Below are positions 9,219 to 16,880 of a stretch of 64,000 nucleotides of DNA, piece after piece; position 1 is the first letter of the stretch; each line of letters opens with the position of its first letter. The stretch is from the NCBI RefSeq assembly GCF_900069005.2, contig NZ_LN831277.1, forward strand, positions 266,386 to 330,385, given 5' to 3'. Origin of the DNA: Paenibacillus sp. GM2 (GTDB taxonomy: Bacteria; Bacillota; Bacilli; Paenibacillales; Paenibacillaceae). A program made the position numbers and the translations under genes. The notes under the pieces were generated by a model. That model was not told the DNA's origin, did not search any database, and saw only the letters and a program-made list of their open reading frames with translations.

Positions 9219-9245
9219 ACTCCCCCATGCTTATGGGGGAGTTTT
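9219..9245 (+). terminator. Terminator or attenuator between the pplA-like gene and apbE
   Basis: ACTCCCCCAT (9219-9228) pairs perfectly with ATGGGGGAGT (9233-9242) over a GCTT loop, followed by a short T tract. Partial read-through would give less transferase than carrier. Confidence 0.8.
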
Positions 9246-9305
9246 GCTTAAAACCGAGATATGACTGGAGAAGTTCGGCAACGAGGCGCTTAAAGAGGTG
9301 AATTT

Positions 9306-10415
9306 ATGTACAGAGTGGTGGCAAAGACAAAATGGTGGGTAGGGATTATGCTTGCGGCCTTGTTATTGACCGGCTGCACAGCCAAGGCGGATCAACTGGA
9401 AGTAGTATATCCCAAATACAGTGACAGTTTCTTCGATGCTTTTGACACGATGACCCAGGTTGTTGCGTACACAGAGAATGAGGAGCAATTCCAGCAATAC
9501 GTGGAGCAAATCCATAAGCGGTTCCTGGAGCTGCATCGGTTATATGATATTTACAACAATTATGAAGGCCTGAACAATGTGAAGACGATAAATGATCGGG
9601 CCGGGAGTGAACCTGTTAAGGTAAGCCAGGAGATCATCGACTTGATTCAGTTCTCCAAGCAGTGGTATGACCAGGTTGGGGAGACCAATATTGCGATGGG
9701 GGCGGTTCTGGAGTTGTGGCATGACTATCGGGAAGCGGGGATTGCCAACCCGGATCAGGCGAAGCTGCCGCCGATGGAGAAGCTGAAGCAGGCTGCGCAG
9801 CATATTGATTTCAGTAAGGTTATTATTGATGAGGCGAATAGCACTGTCTATTTGGCAGATGCGAAAATGTCTCTGGATGTCGGTGCTGTGGCTAAGGGCT
9901 TCGCAACCGAATTGGTGGCTCAGGAAATGAAAGCGCAGGGGATGAACTCCTTCATGATCAGCGCCGGTGGGAATATCCGTTCCGTAGGCAAACCGCTGGA
10001 TGGGGTGCGTCAGCGCTGGGGCGTCGGTATCCAGAATCCGAATAAATTCATCGCGATGGAAGAGGATAATCTGCTGGATACGATATTTATCCGCGACGCT
10101 TCTGTCGTCAGCAGCGGGGATTATCAGCGTTATTACACGGTGAATGGCGTTAACTACCACCATTTGATCGATCCGAAAACCTTGCTGCCGGGAAATTATT
10201 ATCGGGCGGTAACAGTCATGACCGAAGATTCCGGTCTGGCTGATTTTTTGTCGACGGTTGTATTCCTGCTGCCATATGAACAGAGCGCTGCTCTTGTGAA
10301 GACGCTGGATGGAGTCGAGGTGCTCTGGGTGATGCCTGATGGCACTGTGAAGGCAACAAAAGGCATGCAGAAGATGATGAAAAGCCATGGAGCAACAGGG
10401 GCGAGAGCGTCCTAG
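9306..10415 (+). CDS. apbE: FAD:protein FMN transferase (ApbE/FmnB family), lipoprotein
   Basis: This 369-residue precursor has the lipobox LLLTGC (Cys24). ApbE motifs are present in order: FDTMTQ near residue 46, SLDVGAVAKGFA with the following GMNSFMISAGGN near residues 190-225, HHLIDPKT near 285, and LADFLSTVVFLL near 310. The enzyme moves FMN from FAD onto a Thr of an FMN-binding domain. It is anchored on the outer membrane face, as expected for modifying the lipoprotein encoded immediately upstream. AGAGGTGA precedes the ATG. The Listeria counterpart is FmnB. No other electron-transfer gene (eetA, eetB, ndh2) is in the window. Confidence 0.9.
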   Translation: MYRVVAKTKWWVGIMLAALLLTGCTAKADQLEVVYPKYSDSFFDAFDTMTQVVAYTENEEQFQQYVEQIHKRFLELHRLYDIYNNYEGLNNVKTINDRAGSEPVKVSQEIIDLIQFSKQWYDQVGETNIAMGAVLELWHDYREAGIANPDQAKLPPMEKLKQAAQHIDFSKVIIDEANSTVYLADAKMSLDVGAVAKGFATELVAQEMKAQGMNSFMISAGGNIRSVGKPLDGVRQRWGVGIQNPNKFIAMEEDNLLDTIFIRDASVVSSGDYQRYYTVNGVNYHHLIDPKTLLPGNYYRAVTVMTEDSGLADFLSTVVFLLPYEQSAALVKTLDGVEVLWVMPDGTVKATKGMQKMMKSHGATGARAS

Positions 10416-10560
10416 CTTGAATCAGTGGAGTCCGGTAAAGGGTTTGCTTGTGTCTGCTATTTTTTTCAAAATTGTAGGGATTTTGTGGGACTAGTTTGAG
10501 TATTATGGTAATATATAAGTGCGTTTCTATAAGCAAATTCATGGATGAGGTGATTGATTC

Positions 10561-11301
10561 TTGATAGGTCGTAGCGGTAACCCTACTCTAAATGACAAGA
10601 CTTTTGAAAGAGCCGGTCAATTTAGCGATTTAGATCGGATGACAATTGGAGGCACAGTGAATAAGGCGTTTATTACGCTCATTATTTTGCTGGCCAGCGC
10701 CTTCAGTACGTGGATGATGTTCTTCGACGGGAAGAACGTAGTCCCTTTCGCTATCGGCGGGGCTGTTGCCGGGCTTATTATTGCGATAATCCTTGCTTTT
10801 AAACCAGCGATTTCTCCTTATTTAGTACCGATTTACGCTCTTTGTGAAGGCTTTTTCCTCGGAGCCATTTCAGCTACATACGAGACTTTATACTACGGCA
10901 TTACTTTACAGGCGGCCTTGCTGACAATGGGTGTTTTCCTCGCTCTGCTGCTTGCGTACAAGACAAGAATTATTAAAGCGACAGAGAATTTCAAACTCGG
11001 TGTATTTGCGGCAACGGGTGGCGTCGCACTGCTCTACCTGCTGAGCATTGTATTGCGGTGGTTCGGGATTCAAATTCCTTATTTGCATGACAGTACGCCA
11101 ATCGGTATCGGAATTTCCGTGGTCATTGTAATCATTGCGGCACTGAATCTGGTGCTGGACTTTGACTTTATCGAGAACGGTGCACAAAATGGGGCTCCAA
11201 AGTACATGGAATGGTACGGAGCTTTTGGTCTGATGGTAACGCTTGTCTGGCTGTATCTTGAGTTGCTTCGTCTGATCGCTAAGATTTGGAGCCGTGATTA
11301 G
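10561..11301 (+). CDS. Bax inhibitor-1/YccA-family membrane protein
   Basis: This 246-residue protein has about seven hydrophobic segments after a hydrophilic N-terminus of roughly 30 residues, as in bacterial Bax1-I (UPF0005) proteins related to the pH-sensitive calcium channel YetJ. The late DFDFIENGA and the C-terminal WYGAFGLMVTLVWLYLELLRL are typical of the family. The start is TTG at 10561, with GAGG at 10547-10550. It is a single gene with its own upstream region and no evident functional link to its neighbours. Confidence 0.88.
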   Translation: MIGRSGNPTLNDKTFERAGQFSDLDRMTIGGTVNKAFITLIILLASAFSTWMMFFDGKNVVPFAIGGAVAGLIIAIILAFKPAISPYLVPIYALCEGFFLGAISATYETLYYGITLQAALLTMGVFLALLLAYKTRIIKATENFKLGVFAATGGVALLYLLSIVLRWFGIQIPYLHDSTPIGIGISVVIVIIAALNLVLDFDFIENGAQNGAPKYMEWYGAFGLMVTLVWLYLELLRLIAKIWSRD

Positions 11302-11357
11302 ACAAAATTAGTGATTCGCGTTCGACAAAACTAGTATTTTTTTACCTTTTTTAGCGA

Positions 11358-11387
11358 TTGACTCCAGTTCCAGATGTGAAATATATT
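11358..11387 (+). promoter_or_regulatory. Candidate promoter of the adhesin leader
   Basis: TTGACT (11358-11363) and TATATT (11382-11387) are separated by 18 bases (17 if ATATAT at 11381 is used). The start site would lie near 11394, just before the first hairpin. Confidence 0.5.
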
Positions 11388-11398
11388 AATGTCACACC

Positions 11399-11438
11399 GA
11401 GGTCGTTGTTCTTCATCCAGAGAACAAGGGCCTCTTTT
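11399..11438 (+). terminator. Terminator-like hairpin ahead of the adhesin riboswitch
   Basis: GAGGTC plus TTGTTCT (11399-11412) pair with AGAACAA plus GGCCTC (11421-11434), with one mismatch, followed by TTTT. It either terminates the Bax1-I gene transcript or lies inside the adhesin leader, since the best promoter is upstream of it. Confidence 0.7.
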
Positions 11439-11450
11439 ATATTTCATATC

Positions 11451-11544
11451 TAGGCACACTAATCGAAAGGTTAGGTCGCAAAGCTTTGGAGTCTAATGGT
11501 TCTGATCAGAATACCTGATCCGGCTAATGACAGTCCGGCTGCAT
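11451..11544 (+). ncRNA. Cyclic-di-GMP-I (GEMM-I) riboswitch aptamer upstream of the adhesin gene
   Basis: The GEMM-I core is recognisable. GGCACA at 11453-11458 (first G equivalent to Vc2 G20) is followed by the hairpin CTAATC-GAAA-GGTTAG (11459-11474) with a GAAA tetraloop, then the hallmark CGCAAAGC (11477-11484). A second arm has GTCTAA pairing at its base with TAATGAC and the stem GATCAG/CTGATC, and the conserved 3' segment CAGTCCGGCTGC (11531-11542) closes it. The C equivalent to Vc2 C92 falls at about 11542. The aptamer is more divergent than the two upstream of the protease gene, but all elements occur in the right order. Confidence 0.85.
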
Positions 11545-11580
11545 TCACAATGCTTATTGTTGATGCAGCCGGTTTTTTTT
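11535..11580 (+). terminator. Riboswitch-controlled terminator of the adhesin leader
   Basis: CCGGCTGCAT (11535-11544) pairs with ATGCAGCCGG (11563-11572), followed by eight T. The 5' arm contains the 3' ligand-binding strand of the aptamer, so aptamer and terminator are mutually exclusive. This is the architecture of a ligand-activated (ON) switch. Confidence 0.88.
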
Positions 11581-11710
11581 GTTTTCTTCCTGGTTGCGAA
11601 GGCATTCCCAGTGGATAGCCTTCGTAAGATAAGTATTAGTGCCTGAAAAGAGGGGGGGGTTAATGCAGAAAAGTAGCCTGGGAGTGAAGATAACAAAATG
11701 AGGAGGAGCT

Positions 11711-14700
11711 ATGAAAAGCGGAATTCGATTAATTGTTACGTGGTTGTGTATGATCTCCCTTGTATTAGGGATGCCCTCTATGGCGTTGGGGGCCGATGGT
11801 AGCAACAATGATCCCAATTGGCCCAATCCGGGATCAATCCATTTAAACAAGACGGCGACGCCTACCGGCAACTTTGGAGAATGGCAGGTAACACTGACCG
11901 TGGAAGGCAAGCAGTTGAAGACCAGCACAGACATTGTGCTCGTCATCGACAAATCGGGCAGTATGAATACCGGCCAACGTCTGACGAAAGCCAAGGAAGC
12001 GGCCAAGAGCTTCGCAGATTCTCTGCTAACGAATGATTCAGGTATTCGTTTGGCGGCGGTCGCATTCAGTGAGGGGAAGGCATCTCAGGTGTCTGATTTT
12101 ACAGATGCTTCTGGAAGAGATTCTTTCAAGAAGGAAATCGATAAGATCAAGGCATCGGACGGTACAAATATTCAGGCAGGGCTAAAGGCAGCAGAAGATT
12201 TGTTGGGGAAAAGTCATGCGGATAAGAAGTATATCGTGCTGCTGAGCGACGGCGAGCCTACCTTTAGCTATAAGGGGACGACTGCCGAAAAATACAACTG
12301 GCCTAATAACAAATATAATTTCGCCATTACTAAATTTGATTTCAGCTCTGTAAAAGGCAATGGACAGGATTTCGGGTTATCCTGGTTCTCAAGTTATAAC
12401 ATCGGCTCATACGGCGTTAATGACAACGGGCTCCCGACGATCTCCCACGCTAAGTTACTTCTTAATCAAGGAATCGATATTTATAGTATCGGCCTGGAAG
12501 TAGGCAACAACAATAATGCTCAGTATGTACTCAATAACAGTCAGAACCGAGGCTACTATTCTGCGAGCAGTGATGATCTGCAGAAGGTTTTCGCCGACAT
12601 CTCCAGCGATATTAAATTTGCAGCTAGAGATGCAGTTGTAACAGATCCGATGGGGGAGAAGTTCAATCTGCAGCCGGGTGCGCTGAACGGTACGGATTAC
12701 GTTGCTTCCCAAGGAGAGGTAGTCTGGAACCCGGCGACAGAGACATTCCAGTGGAATATCGGCACTGTCTCTGAAGGCAAACCGGCGACATTAACTTATG
12801 TTGTTGTGATTGATCCATCTTCTAACCCGGTAACAGATACGTTATATCCAACAAACGGAAAGACGACGATAGATTACACGAATGTATATGGTACTACGCA
12901 TGTTGTGAAGGAATTTGAGGTTCCTAAGGTGAAAATTGGCCTGGTGAAGATCCTCATTAAGGGTTACACCGTCAATCTGGATGGGAAGCCGGTAGATGCA
13001 GCAGGCAACGTTGTTGCGAGTCCGGCCTTGGCGCAGCAGTTGTATTCTGAGCACTATTCCGCAGGCGGCAAGGATACATTCCCGGTTGGAGGTGAGCCGG
13101 TTTCCGTACCGGCTAAACAAGTAGACGGGTATAGCCTCAAGGCTGGAGTTAATCCGACTAGCGTGACTGTAAAAGCCACCGCAGAGAACATCGTACTGTT
13201 CGGTTACGCGAAGGTGATCGAGAAGCAGGTGACAGTAAAATATGTGGATCGCGATTCGAACACGGAGATCGTCGATCCGGATGTGATTCCAAAAGCTGTC
13301 GTCGGCGAGCATATTGATCTCGAAGCGAAGCAAATTCCAGGCTATACACCAGAGCAACCGACAACCTTTAGTTATTTGGTAGAAAATAAGGATGATAATG
13401 AGTATATTTTCTATTACACAGCGGATGAGCAAAGCGTAACTGTGAAGTATCTGGAGAAGGGAAGCGGCAATGAGTTAGCGCCATCCACTTCCGTACCAGG
13501 AAAAACAGGGGAAGCAGTGAAATTAACAGCGGTCACCGTTCCGGGTTATACTCCAGAGAAAACGGAAGACACTTATACGTTCCAAGCAGGAACCAATGAG
13601 TACATTTTCTACTATACAGCGGATGAGCAAAGCGTAACTGTGAAGTATCTGGAGAAGGGAAGCGGCAATGAGTTAGCGCCATCCACTTCCGTACCAGGAA
13701 AAACAGGGGAAGCAGTGAAATTAACAGCGGCCACCGTTCCGGGTTATACTCCAGAGAAAACGGAAGACACTTATACGTTCCAGGCAGGAACCAATGAGTA
13801 CATTTTCTATTACACAGCGGATGAGCAGAGCGTAACTGTGAAGTATCTGGAGAAGGGAAGCGGCAATGAGTTAGCGCCATCCACTTCCGTACCAGGAAAA
13901 ACAGGGGAAGCAGTGAATTTAACAGCGGCCACCGTTCCGGGTTATACTCCAGAGAAAACGGAAGACACTTATACGTTCCAAGCAGGAACCAATGAGTACA
14001 TTTTCTACTATACAGCGGATGAGCAAAGCGTAACTGTGAAGTATCTGGAGAAGGGAAGCGGCAATGAGTTAGCGCCATCCACTTCCGTACCAGGAAAAAC
14101 AGGGGAAGCAGTGAAATTAACAGCGGCCACCATTCCGGGTTATACTCCAGAGAAAACGGAAGATACTTATACGTTCCAGGCAGGAACCAATGAGTACATT
14201 TTCTACTATACACAAGATGAACAACCTATTGAGGAACGTGCAGTAACGATCCACTTTCTTGAAGAAGGCACGGACGCTGTATTGCAGGACCCAGAGGTCA
14301 AATCAGGCAAGGTTGGAGATACATTAACTTGGACGGCTGAGAACATTACGGTAACGGATGCGGTGTATGTTCCGGTTCAGCTTAACCATAGCTATACAAT
14401 CACAAATGCAGAAATTCAGGACTACGAGGTTTATTACAAAAAGAGTGATCCTGAAGAGAACTTGAAGCTTATGATTTATTACCTTGATCGGGCGACTGGA
14501 ACACCAGTAGCCGATGCGGATACGGTATTTGGCAGCGAAGGCAAGGAGATCACTCTGTTGCCCAAGGCTCCGACTGTAACGGATGCGGTGTATGTACCCG
14601 AGCTAGAAAGCGCCGCTTACACGTTTAACGCGGATCTGGAGCAAGAGTATACTTTCTACTATAACAAACAAGTAGACCCAGAGCCTGCTGAACGCACGGT

Positions 14701-15649
14701 TACCGTGAAGTACCTTGAGAAGGGAAGCAATCGTCAGCTTGCCAATCCGACGACAGAGAAGGGCAAGATAGGAGATACACTCACCTTAAAGGCGGTAAGC
14801 ATATCTGGTTATACCCCGATTAAGTACAGCGATACGTATAACATCGGAGACGGCGATGCTCAAGAGTATATTTTCTACTATACCAAAAACTCTACGGATG
14901 GTAACGGTTCTAATCCAGGCGGGTCCAGCTCCTACACAACACCTTCGCCGCCACCAGCACCACCCGTGCCTCCATTACCACCGGTACCGCCTAAGCTCGA
15001 CACCGAGAATCACTTCGATTATATCCAGGGCTATCCGGACGGTATGGTGAAGCCGCAGAACAATATCAGCCGCGAAGAAGTGGCGGCGATCTTCTATCGT
15101 CTGATGGAGGGCGAGAGCCGGGCGAACTATTACTCTACAACGAATTCCTATATCGATGTGAAGGATACACGCTGGTCTAACAAGCATATCTCGACGATGG
15201 CCAATGCCGGAATTATTACGGGTTACCCGGACGGCTCCTTCAGACCGGGTCAGGCCATTACCAGAGCTGAATTTGCTGCGATTGCAGCCCGATTCGATAA
15301 GCTGGATGAGCGGGAGAGCGGACTGTTCACGGATATTAGCGGACATTGGGCAGAGAAATACATCCTCTCGGCAGGCAACAAAGGCTGGATTAAAGGATAT
15401 ACGGACGGTACCTTCAGACCGAACCAATATATTACTAGAGCGGAGGCCATGTCCTTCATCAATAGTGTATTGAATCGTAAAGTGAAGGAGTCCGGAATCC
15501 ATAAGAATGCCAAGAAGTGGCCGGATAATCCGGCTTCGAGCTGGTATTACGAGGATGTTATTGAAGCGACGAACAACCATGATTATTCGCGGGATACGGA
15601 CGGCTATGAGACTTGGGAGCAGCTTAAACCGCATAGAGTTGAACCCTAA
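11711..15649 (+). CDS. Cell-surface adhesin with vWA, MucBP-like repeats and three SLH domains (VMSP-like)
   Basis: This 1312-residue secreted protein starts with a signal peptide (about residues 1-28). A von Willebrand factor A domain follows, with the metal-site motif D80-K-S82-G-S84. From about residue 430, MucBP-like modules (pattern VTVKY...GYTP...YIFYYT) follow, including four nearly identical 66-residue copies at residues 571-834. A linker near residue 1065 leads into the Pro-rich stretch at about 1078-1094, which contains PLPPVP (scissile bond predicted Pro1090-Pro1091). Three SLH domains from about 1098 anchor it to secondary cell-wall polymer. The architecture matches P. alvei VMSP, the substrate of PPEP-2, whose counterpart is encoded next door. 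AGGAGGAG precedes the ATG at 11711. Confidence 0.93.
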   Translation: MKSGIRLIVTWLCMISLVLGMPSMALGADGSNNDPNWPNPGSIHLNKTATPTGNFGEWQVTLTVEGKQLKTSTDIVLVIDKSGSMNTGQRLTKAKEAAKSFADSLLTNDSGIRLAAVAFSEGKASQVSDFTDASGRDSFKKEIDKIKASDGTNIQAGLKAAEDLLGKSHADKKYIVLLSDGEPTFSYKGTTAEKYNWPNNKYNFAITKFDFSSVKGNGQDFGLSWFSSYNIGSYGVNDNGLPTISHAKLLLNQGIDIYSIGLEVGNNNNAQYVLNNSQNRGYYSASSDDLQKVFADISSDIKFAARDAVVTDPMGEKFNLQPGALNGTDYVASQGEVVWNPATETFQWNIGTVSEGKPATLTYVVVIDPSSNPVTDTLYPTNGKTTIDYTNVYGTTHVVKEFEVPKVKIGLVKILIKGYTVNLDGKPVDAAGNVVASPALAQQLYSEHYSAGGKDTFPVGGEPVSVPAKQVDGYSLKAGVNPTSVTVKATAENIVLFGYAKVIEKQVTVKYVDRDSNTEIVDPDVIPKAVVGEHIDLEAKQIPGYTPEQPTTFSYLVENKDDNEYIFYYTADEQSVTVKYLEKGSGNELAPSTSVPGKTGEAVKLTAVTVPGYTPEKTEDTYTFQAGTNEYIFYYTADEQSVTVKYLEKGSGNELAPSTSVPGKTGEAVKLTAATVPGYTPEKTEDTYTFQAGTNEYIFYYTADEQSVTVKYLEKGSGNELAPSTSVPGKTGEAVNLTAATVPGYTPEKTEDTYTFQAGTNEYIFYYTADEQSVTVKYLEKGSGNELAPSTSVPGKTGEAVKLTAATIPGYTPEKTEDTYTFQAGTNEYIFYYTQDEQPIEERAVTIHFLEEGTDAVLQDPEVKSGKVGDTLTWTAENITVTDAVYVPVQLNHSYTITNAEIQDYEVYYKKSDPEENLKLMIYYLDRATGTPVADADTVFGSEGKEITLLPKAPTVTDAVYVPELESAAYTFNADLEQEYTFYYNKQVDPEPAERTVTVKYLEKGSNRQLANPTTEKGKIGDTLTLKAVSISGYTPIKYSDTYNIGDGDAQEYIFYYTKNSTDGNGSNPGGSSSYTTPSPPPAPPVPPLPPVPPKLDTENHFDYIQGYPDGMVKPQNNISREEVAAIFYRLMEGESRANYYSTTNSYIDVKDTRWSNKHISTMANAGIITGYPDGSFRPGQAITRAEFAAIAARFDKLDERESGLFTDISGHWAEKYILSAGNKGWIKGYTDGTFRPNQYITRAEAMSFINSVLNRKVKESGIHKNAKKWPDNPASSWYYEDVIEATNNHDYSRDTDGYETWEQLKPHRVEP
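13421..14212 (+). repeat. Four tandem 198-base repeats within the adhesin gene
   Basis: Units begin at 13421, 13619, 13817 and 14015, each 66 codons, and differ at only a few bases per copy (for example GTC/GCC and GTT/ATT codons and one AAA/AAT). The near-identity, including silent positions, points to recent expansion or gene conversion. Confidence 0.95.
14972..14989 (+). other. Predicted Pro-Pro endopeptidase cleavage site PLP|PVP in the adhesin
   Basis: Codons at 14972-14989 read Pro-Leu-Pro-Pro-Val-Pro, inside a Pro-rich linker just before the first SLH domain. PLP|PVP is the sequence cut by PPEP-2 in its VMSP substrate. Cutting here would release the whole ectodomain from the SLH anchor. 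Confidence 0.75.
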
Positions 15650-15671
15650 TAAATGAGTGAATTAACGTAAG

Positions 15672-15698
15672 AAGAGGCTCCCGCTGGGGAGCCTCTTT
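15672..15698. terminator. Bidirectional terminator between adhesin and protease genes
   Basis: AGAGGCTCCC and GGGAGCCTCT form a strong stem at 15673-15696, between the convergent stop codons, with short T tracts on both strands. Confidence 0.82.
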
Positions 15699-15705
15699 GG
15701 CATGG

Positions 15706-16371
15706 TTATTGATATTTGGAGAATAAGTCCTTCATAAATTGATAGGTTAAGGGCATGTCCTGCTTAAGCCTGGCTTGTGTCTGCTCACTATATAGATACA
15801 GCGTCGCGGTTTCCGCAAAATATTCGGTAGCGTACGCTGATACATAGCCGTCCCCCTTATAGTCGATGTCAGCTTCCTTTTTCCATATATCCGTGAAACT
15901 TGCGGAAGAGCTGATATTGCCCAGTACAAGGCGATCTATGGCGTGGAACGTCTCGTGCAGCTCCAGGTTTTGCCCGTTATGGCCTTTGCCTTTGTCGCTG
16001 TATCCGATTCTGGCAATAACGATATTGGAGCTTACGCCAGGAATGTCGTCCCAAGTGAGGCCGGTATTCTCCCATCCCCGTGGGGTGACTCCCTTGTATT
16101 GCGAAAATTCAGGTTCATCGGTAATTTTTCCGGTAACGAGCTTAATATGAACTTGCTTATCCTTAAGACCCTGCAATAGCGGAGCGGGGATCAGTACCAG
16201 ATGATTCATCATTTTATCGGCTTCCAGCTTATCGTAATTGCCCTGGGGCAATATAACAATATCCTTAAGCAGGCTGGTGTCGCCTTGAGCATAGCTTAAT
16301 GGGGCAGAGAAGCTCATAACGATGAGTAGACAGGCAAGAAGTAGGATCGGGATGCGTCGGACCAGCTTCAT
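15706..16371 (-). CDS. Secreted Pro-Pro endopeptidase (PPEP/ATLF-like zinc metalloprotease)
   Basis: This 221-residue precursor matches the size of PPEP-1 and PPEP-2. A signal peptide (about 1-28) ends SYA. The zinc motif is H139-E-T-F-H143 in LELHETFHAID, with a third ligand expected at Glu187 in EYFAET, the layout of anthrax lethal-factor-like (M34-type) PPEPs. GWENTGLTWDDIPG and ARIGYSDKGKGHN also match the family. The loop aligned with the specificity segment of PPEP-1 (GGST) and PPEP-2 (SERV) appears to read SSNI. An upstream ATG at 16389 is less likely, because GGAGGG lies between it and the ATG at 16371 with ideal spacing. Predicted substrate: the adjacent adhesin. Its leader holds two c-di-GMP aptamers. 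Confidence 0.88.
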   Translation of the reverse strand: MKLVRRIPILLLACLLIVMSFSAPLSYAQGDTSLLKDIVILPQGNYDKLEADKMMNHLVLIPAPLLQGLKDKQVHIKLVTGKITDEPEFSQYKGVTPRGWENTGLTWDDIPGVSSNIVIARIGYSDKGKGHNGQNLELHETFHAIDRLVLGNISSSASFTDIWKKEADIDYKGDGYVSAYATEYFAETATLYLYSEQTQARLKQDMPLTYQFMKDLFSKYQ

Positions 16372-16425
16372 AATAATCCCTCCATTCATCTCTTAAAATT
16401 TGCATAATTCACCGAGTCGGAAGAA

Positions 16426-16442
16426 ATGAATGAAGTATTCAT
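16426..16442 (-). promoter_or_regulatory. Possible translational expression platform of the proximal riboswitch
   Basis: On the minus strand, ATGAAT (16442-16437) can pair with ATTCAT (16431-16426). Alternatively CATTCAT (16432-16426) can pair with ATGAATG (16389-16383), directly beside the GGAGGG ribosome binding site of the protease gene. No T-tract terminator follows the proximal aptamer, so control of translation is plausible. Confidence 0.35.
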
Positions 16443-16451
16443 CCGCTTCCA

Positions 16452-16534
16452 TATCGGCAGCTGGCTGGCTTGGCGGCAGATCCGCTGTAGCCCCTGTAGC
16501 TTTGCGCCCCCGTCTTTCGAAGGGTTTGCCCTGA
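16452..16534 (-). ncRNA. Proximal cyclic-di-GMP-I (GEMM-I) riboswitch of the protease gene
   Basis: The minus strand reads GGCAAACC (16530-16523), a hairpin with loop GAAA, GCGCAAAGC, a second arm, and the 3' element GCCAGCTGCCGATA. The first G of GGCAAACC is the position that selects c-di-GMP over cGAMP. The core is nearly identical to the distal copy, so the pair arose by duplication. No obvious intrinsic terminator follows it. Confidence 0.92.
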
Positions 16535-16556
16535 GCAATATGAAAATCGCGAGGTA

Positions 16557-16847
16557 GTTCAAAAAGTCCGCTTTCGAGCATGAAGTGAAGCGGGAAATGG
16601 ATTCAGCAGCGAGCTTTGAGTAATTCGCCGAGTCCGCCGAGCATAAGCATATATTTGCGAAGTCATATTTTTCTATGGGAACATCTCAGATGCTCAACGT
16701 TTAAACCACAAGCCAACACCTACGAAGATATTTTTCTCCGAACACGTATAGCTCCGCTTCAAAATCTCCAGCACATTTAATGAAAGCATTTTGAAAAAAC
16801 GCTCATCGGAAGTCTTGCACTTTGCCTGAAAACCGACCTTTTTGAAC
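16557..16847. repeat. MITE-like element, copy A (291 bases), between the two protease riboswitches
   Basis: It begins GTTCAAAAAGTCC and ends with the near-complementary GACCTTTTTGAAC. Internal blocks (ACATCTCAGATGCT and TAGCTCCGCT) recur in copy B at 28.1-28.4 kb. It has no coding capacity. It separates the distal aptamer and terminator from the proximal aptamer. Confidence 0.75.
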
Positions 16848-16880
16848 TTATGGAACTTGAAACACCCACTTTTCAAAAAC

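Larger units (their letters stand above)
11302..11710 (+). other. 409-base regulatory leader region of the adhesin gene
   Basis: There is no gene here. In order it holds a candidate promoter (11358-11387), a strong hairpin with T tract (11399-11438), a c-di-GMP-I aptamer (11451-11544), an intrinsic terminator overlapping the aptamer (11535-11580), a second hairpin CGAAGGC/GCCTTCG (11597-11624), and the ribosome binding site AGGAGGAG (11701-11708) of the adhesin gene. Confidence 0.8.

Noticed and set aside
8212..9228. Long open frame (338 codons) on the minus strand across the PplA-like gene
   Set aside because: It is antisense to a well-supported lipoprotein gene with internal repeats; its length comes from repeat composition, and it has no ribosome site or recognisable domain.
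11374..11396. TGTGA-N12-TCACA inverted repeat in the adhesin promoter as an Fnr site
   Set aside because: The 12-base spacing does not fit Crp/Fnr sites, which need six; it may be chance or a site for another regulator.
13421..14212. CRISPR array
   Set aside because: The repeats are 198 bases, contiguous and in frame with coding sequence, with no unique spacers.
13533..14213. Minus-strand open frame of 226 codons with internal repeats in the adhesin gene
   Set aside because: It is a shadow of the four 198-base repeats read in reverse; no start signal and no family resemblance.
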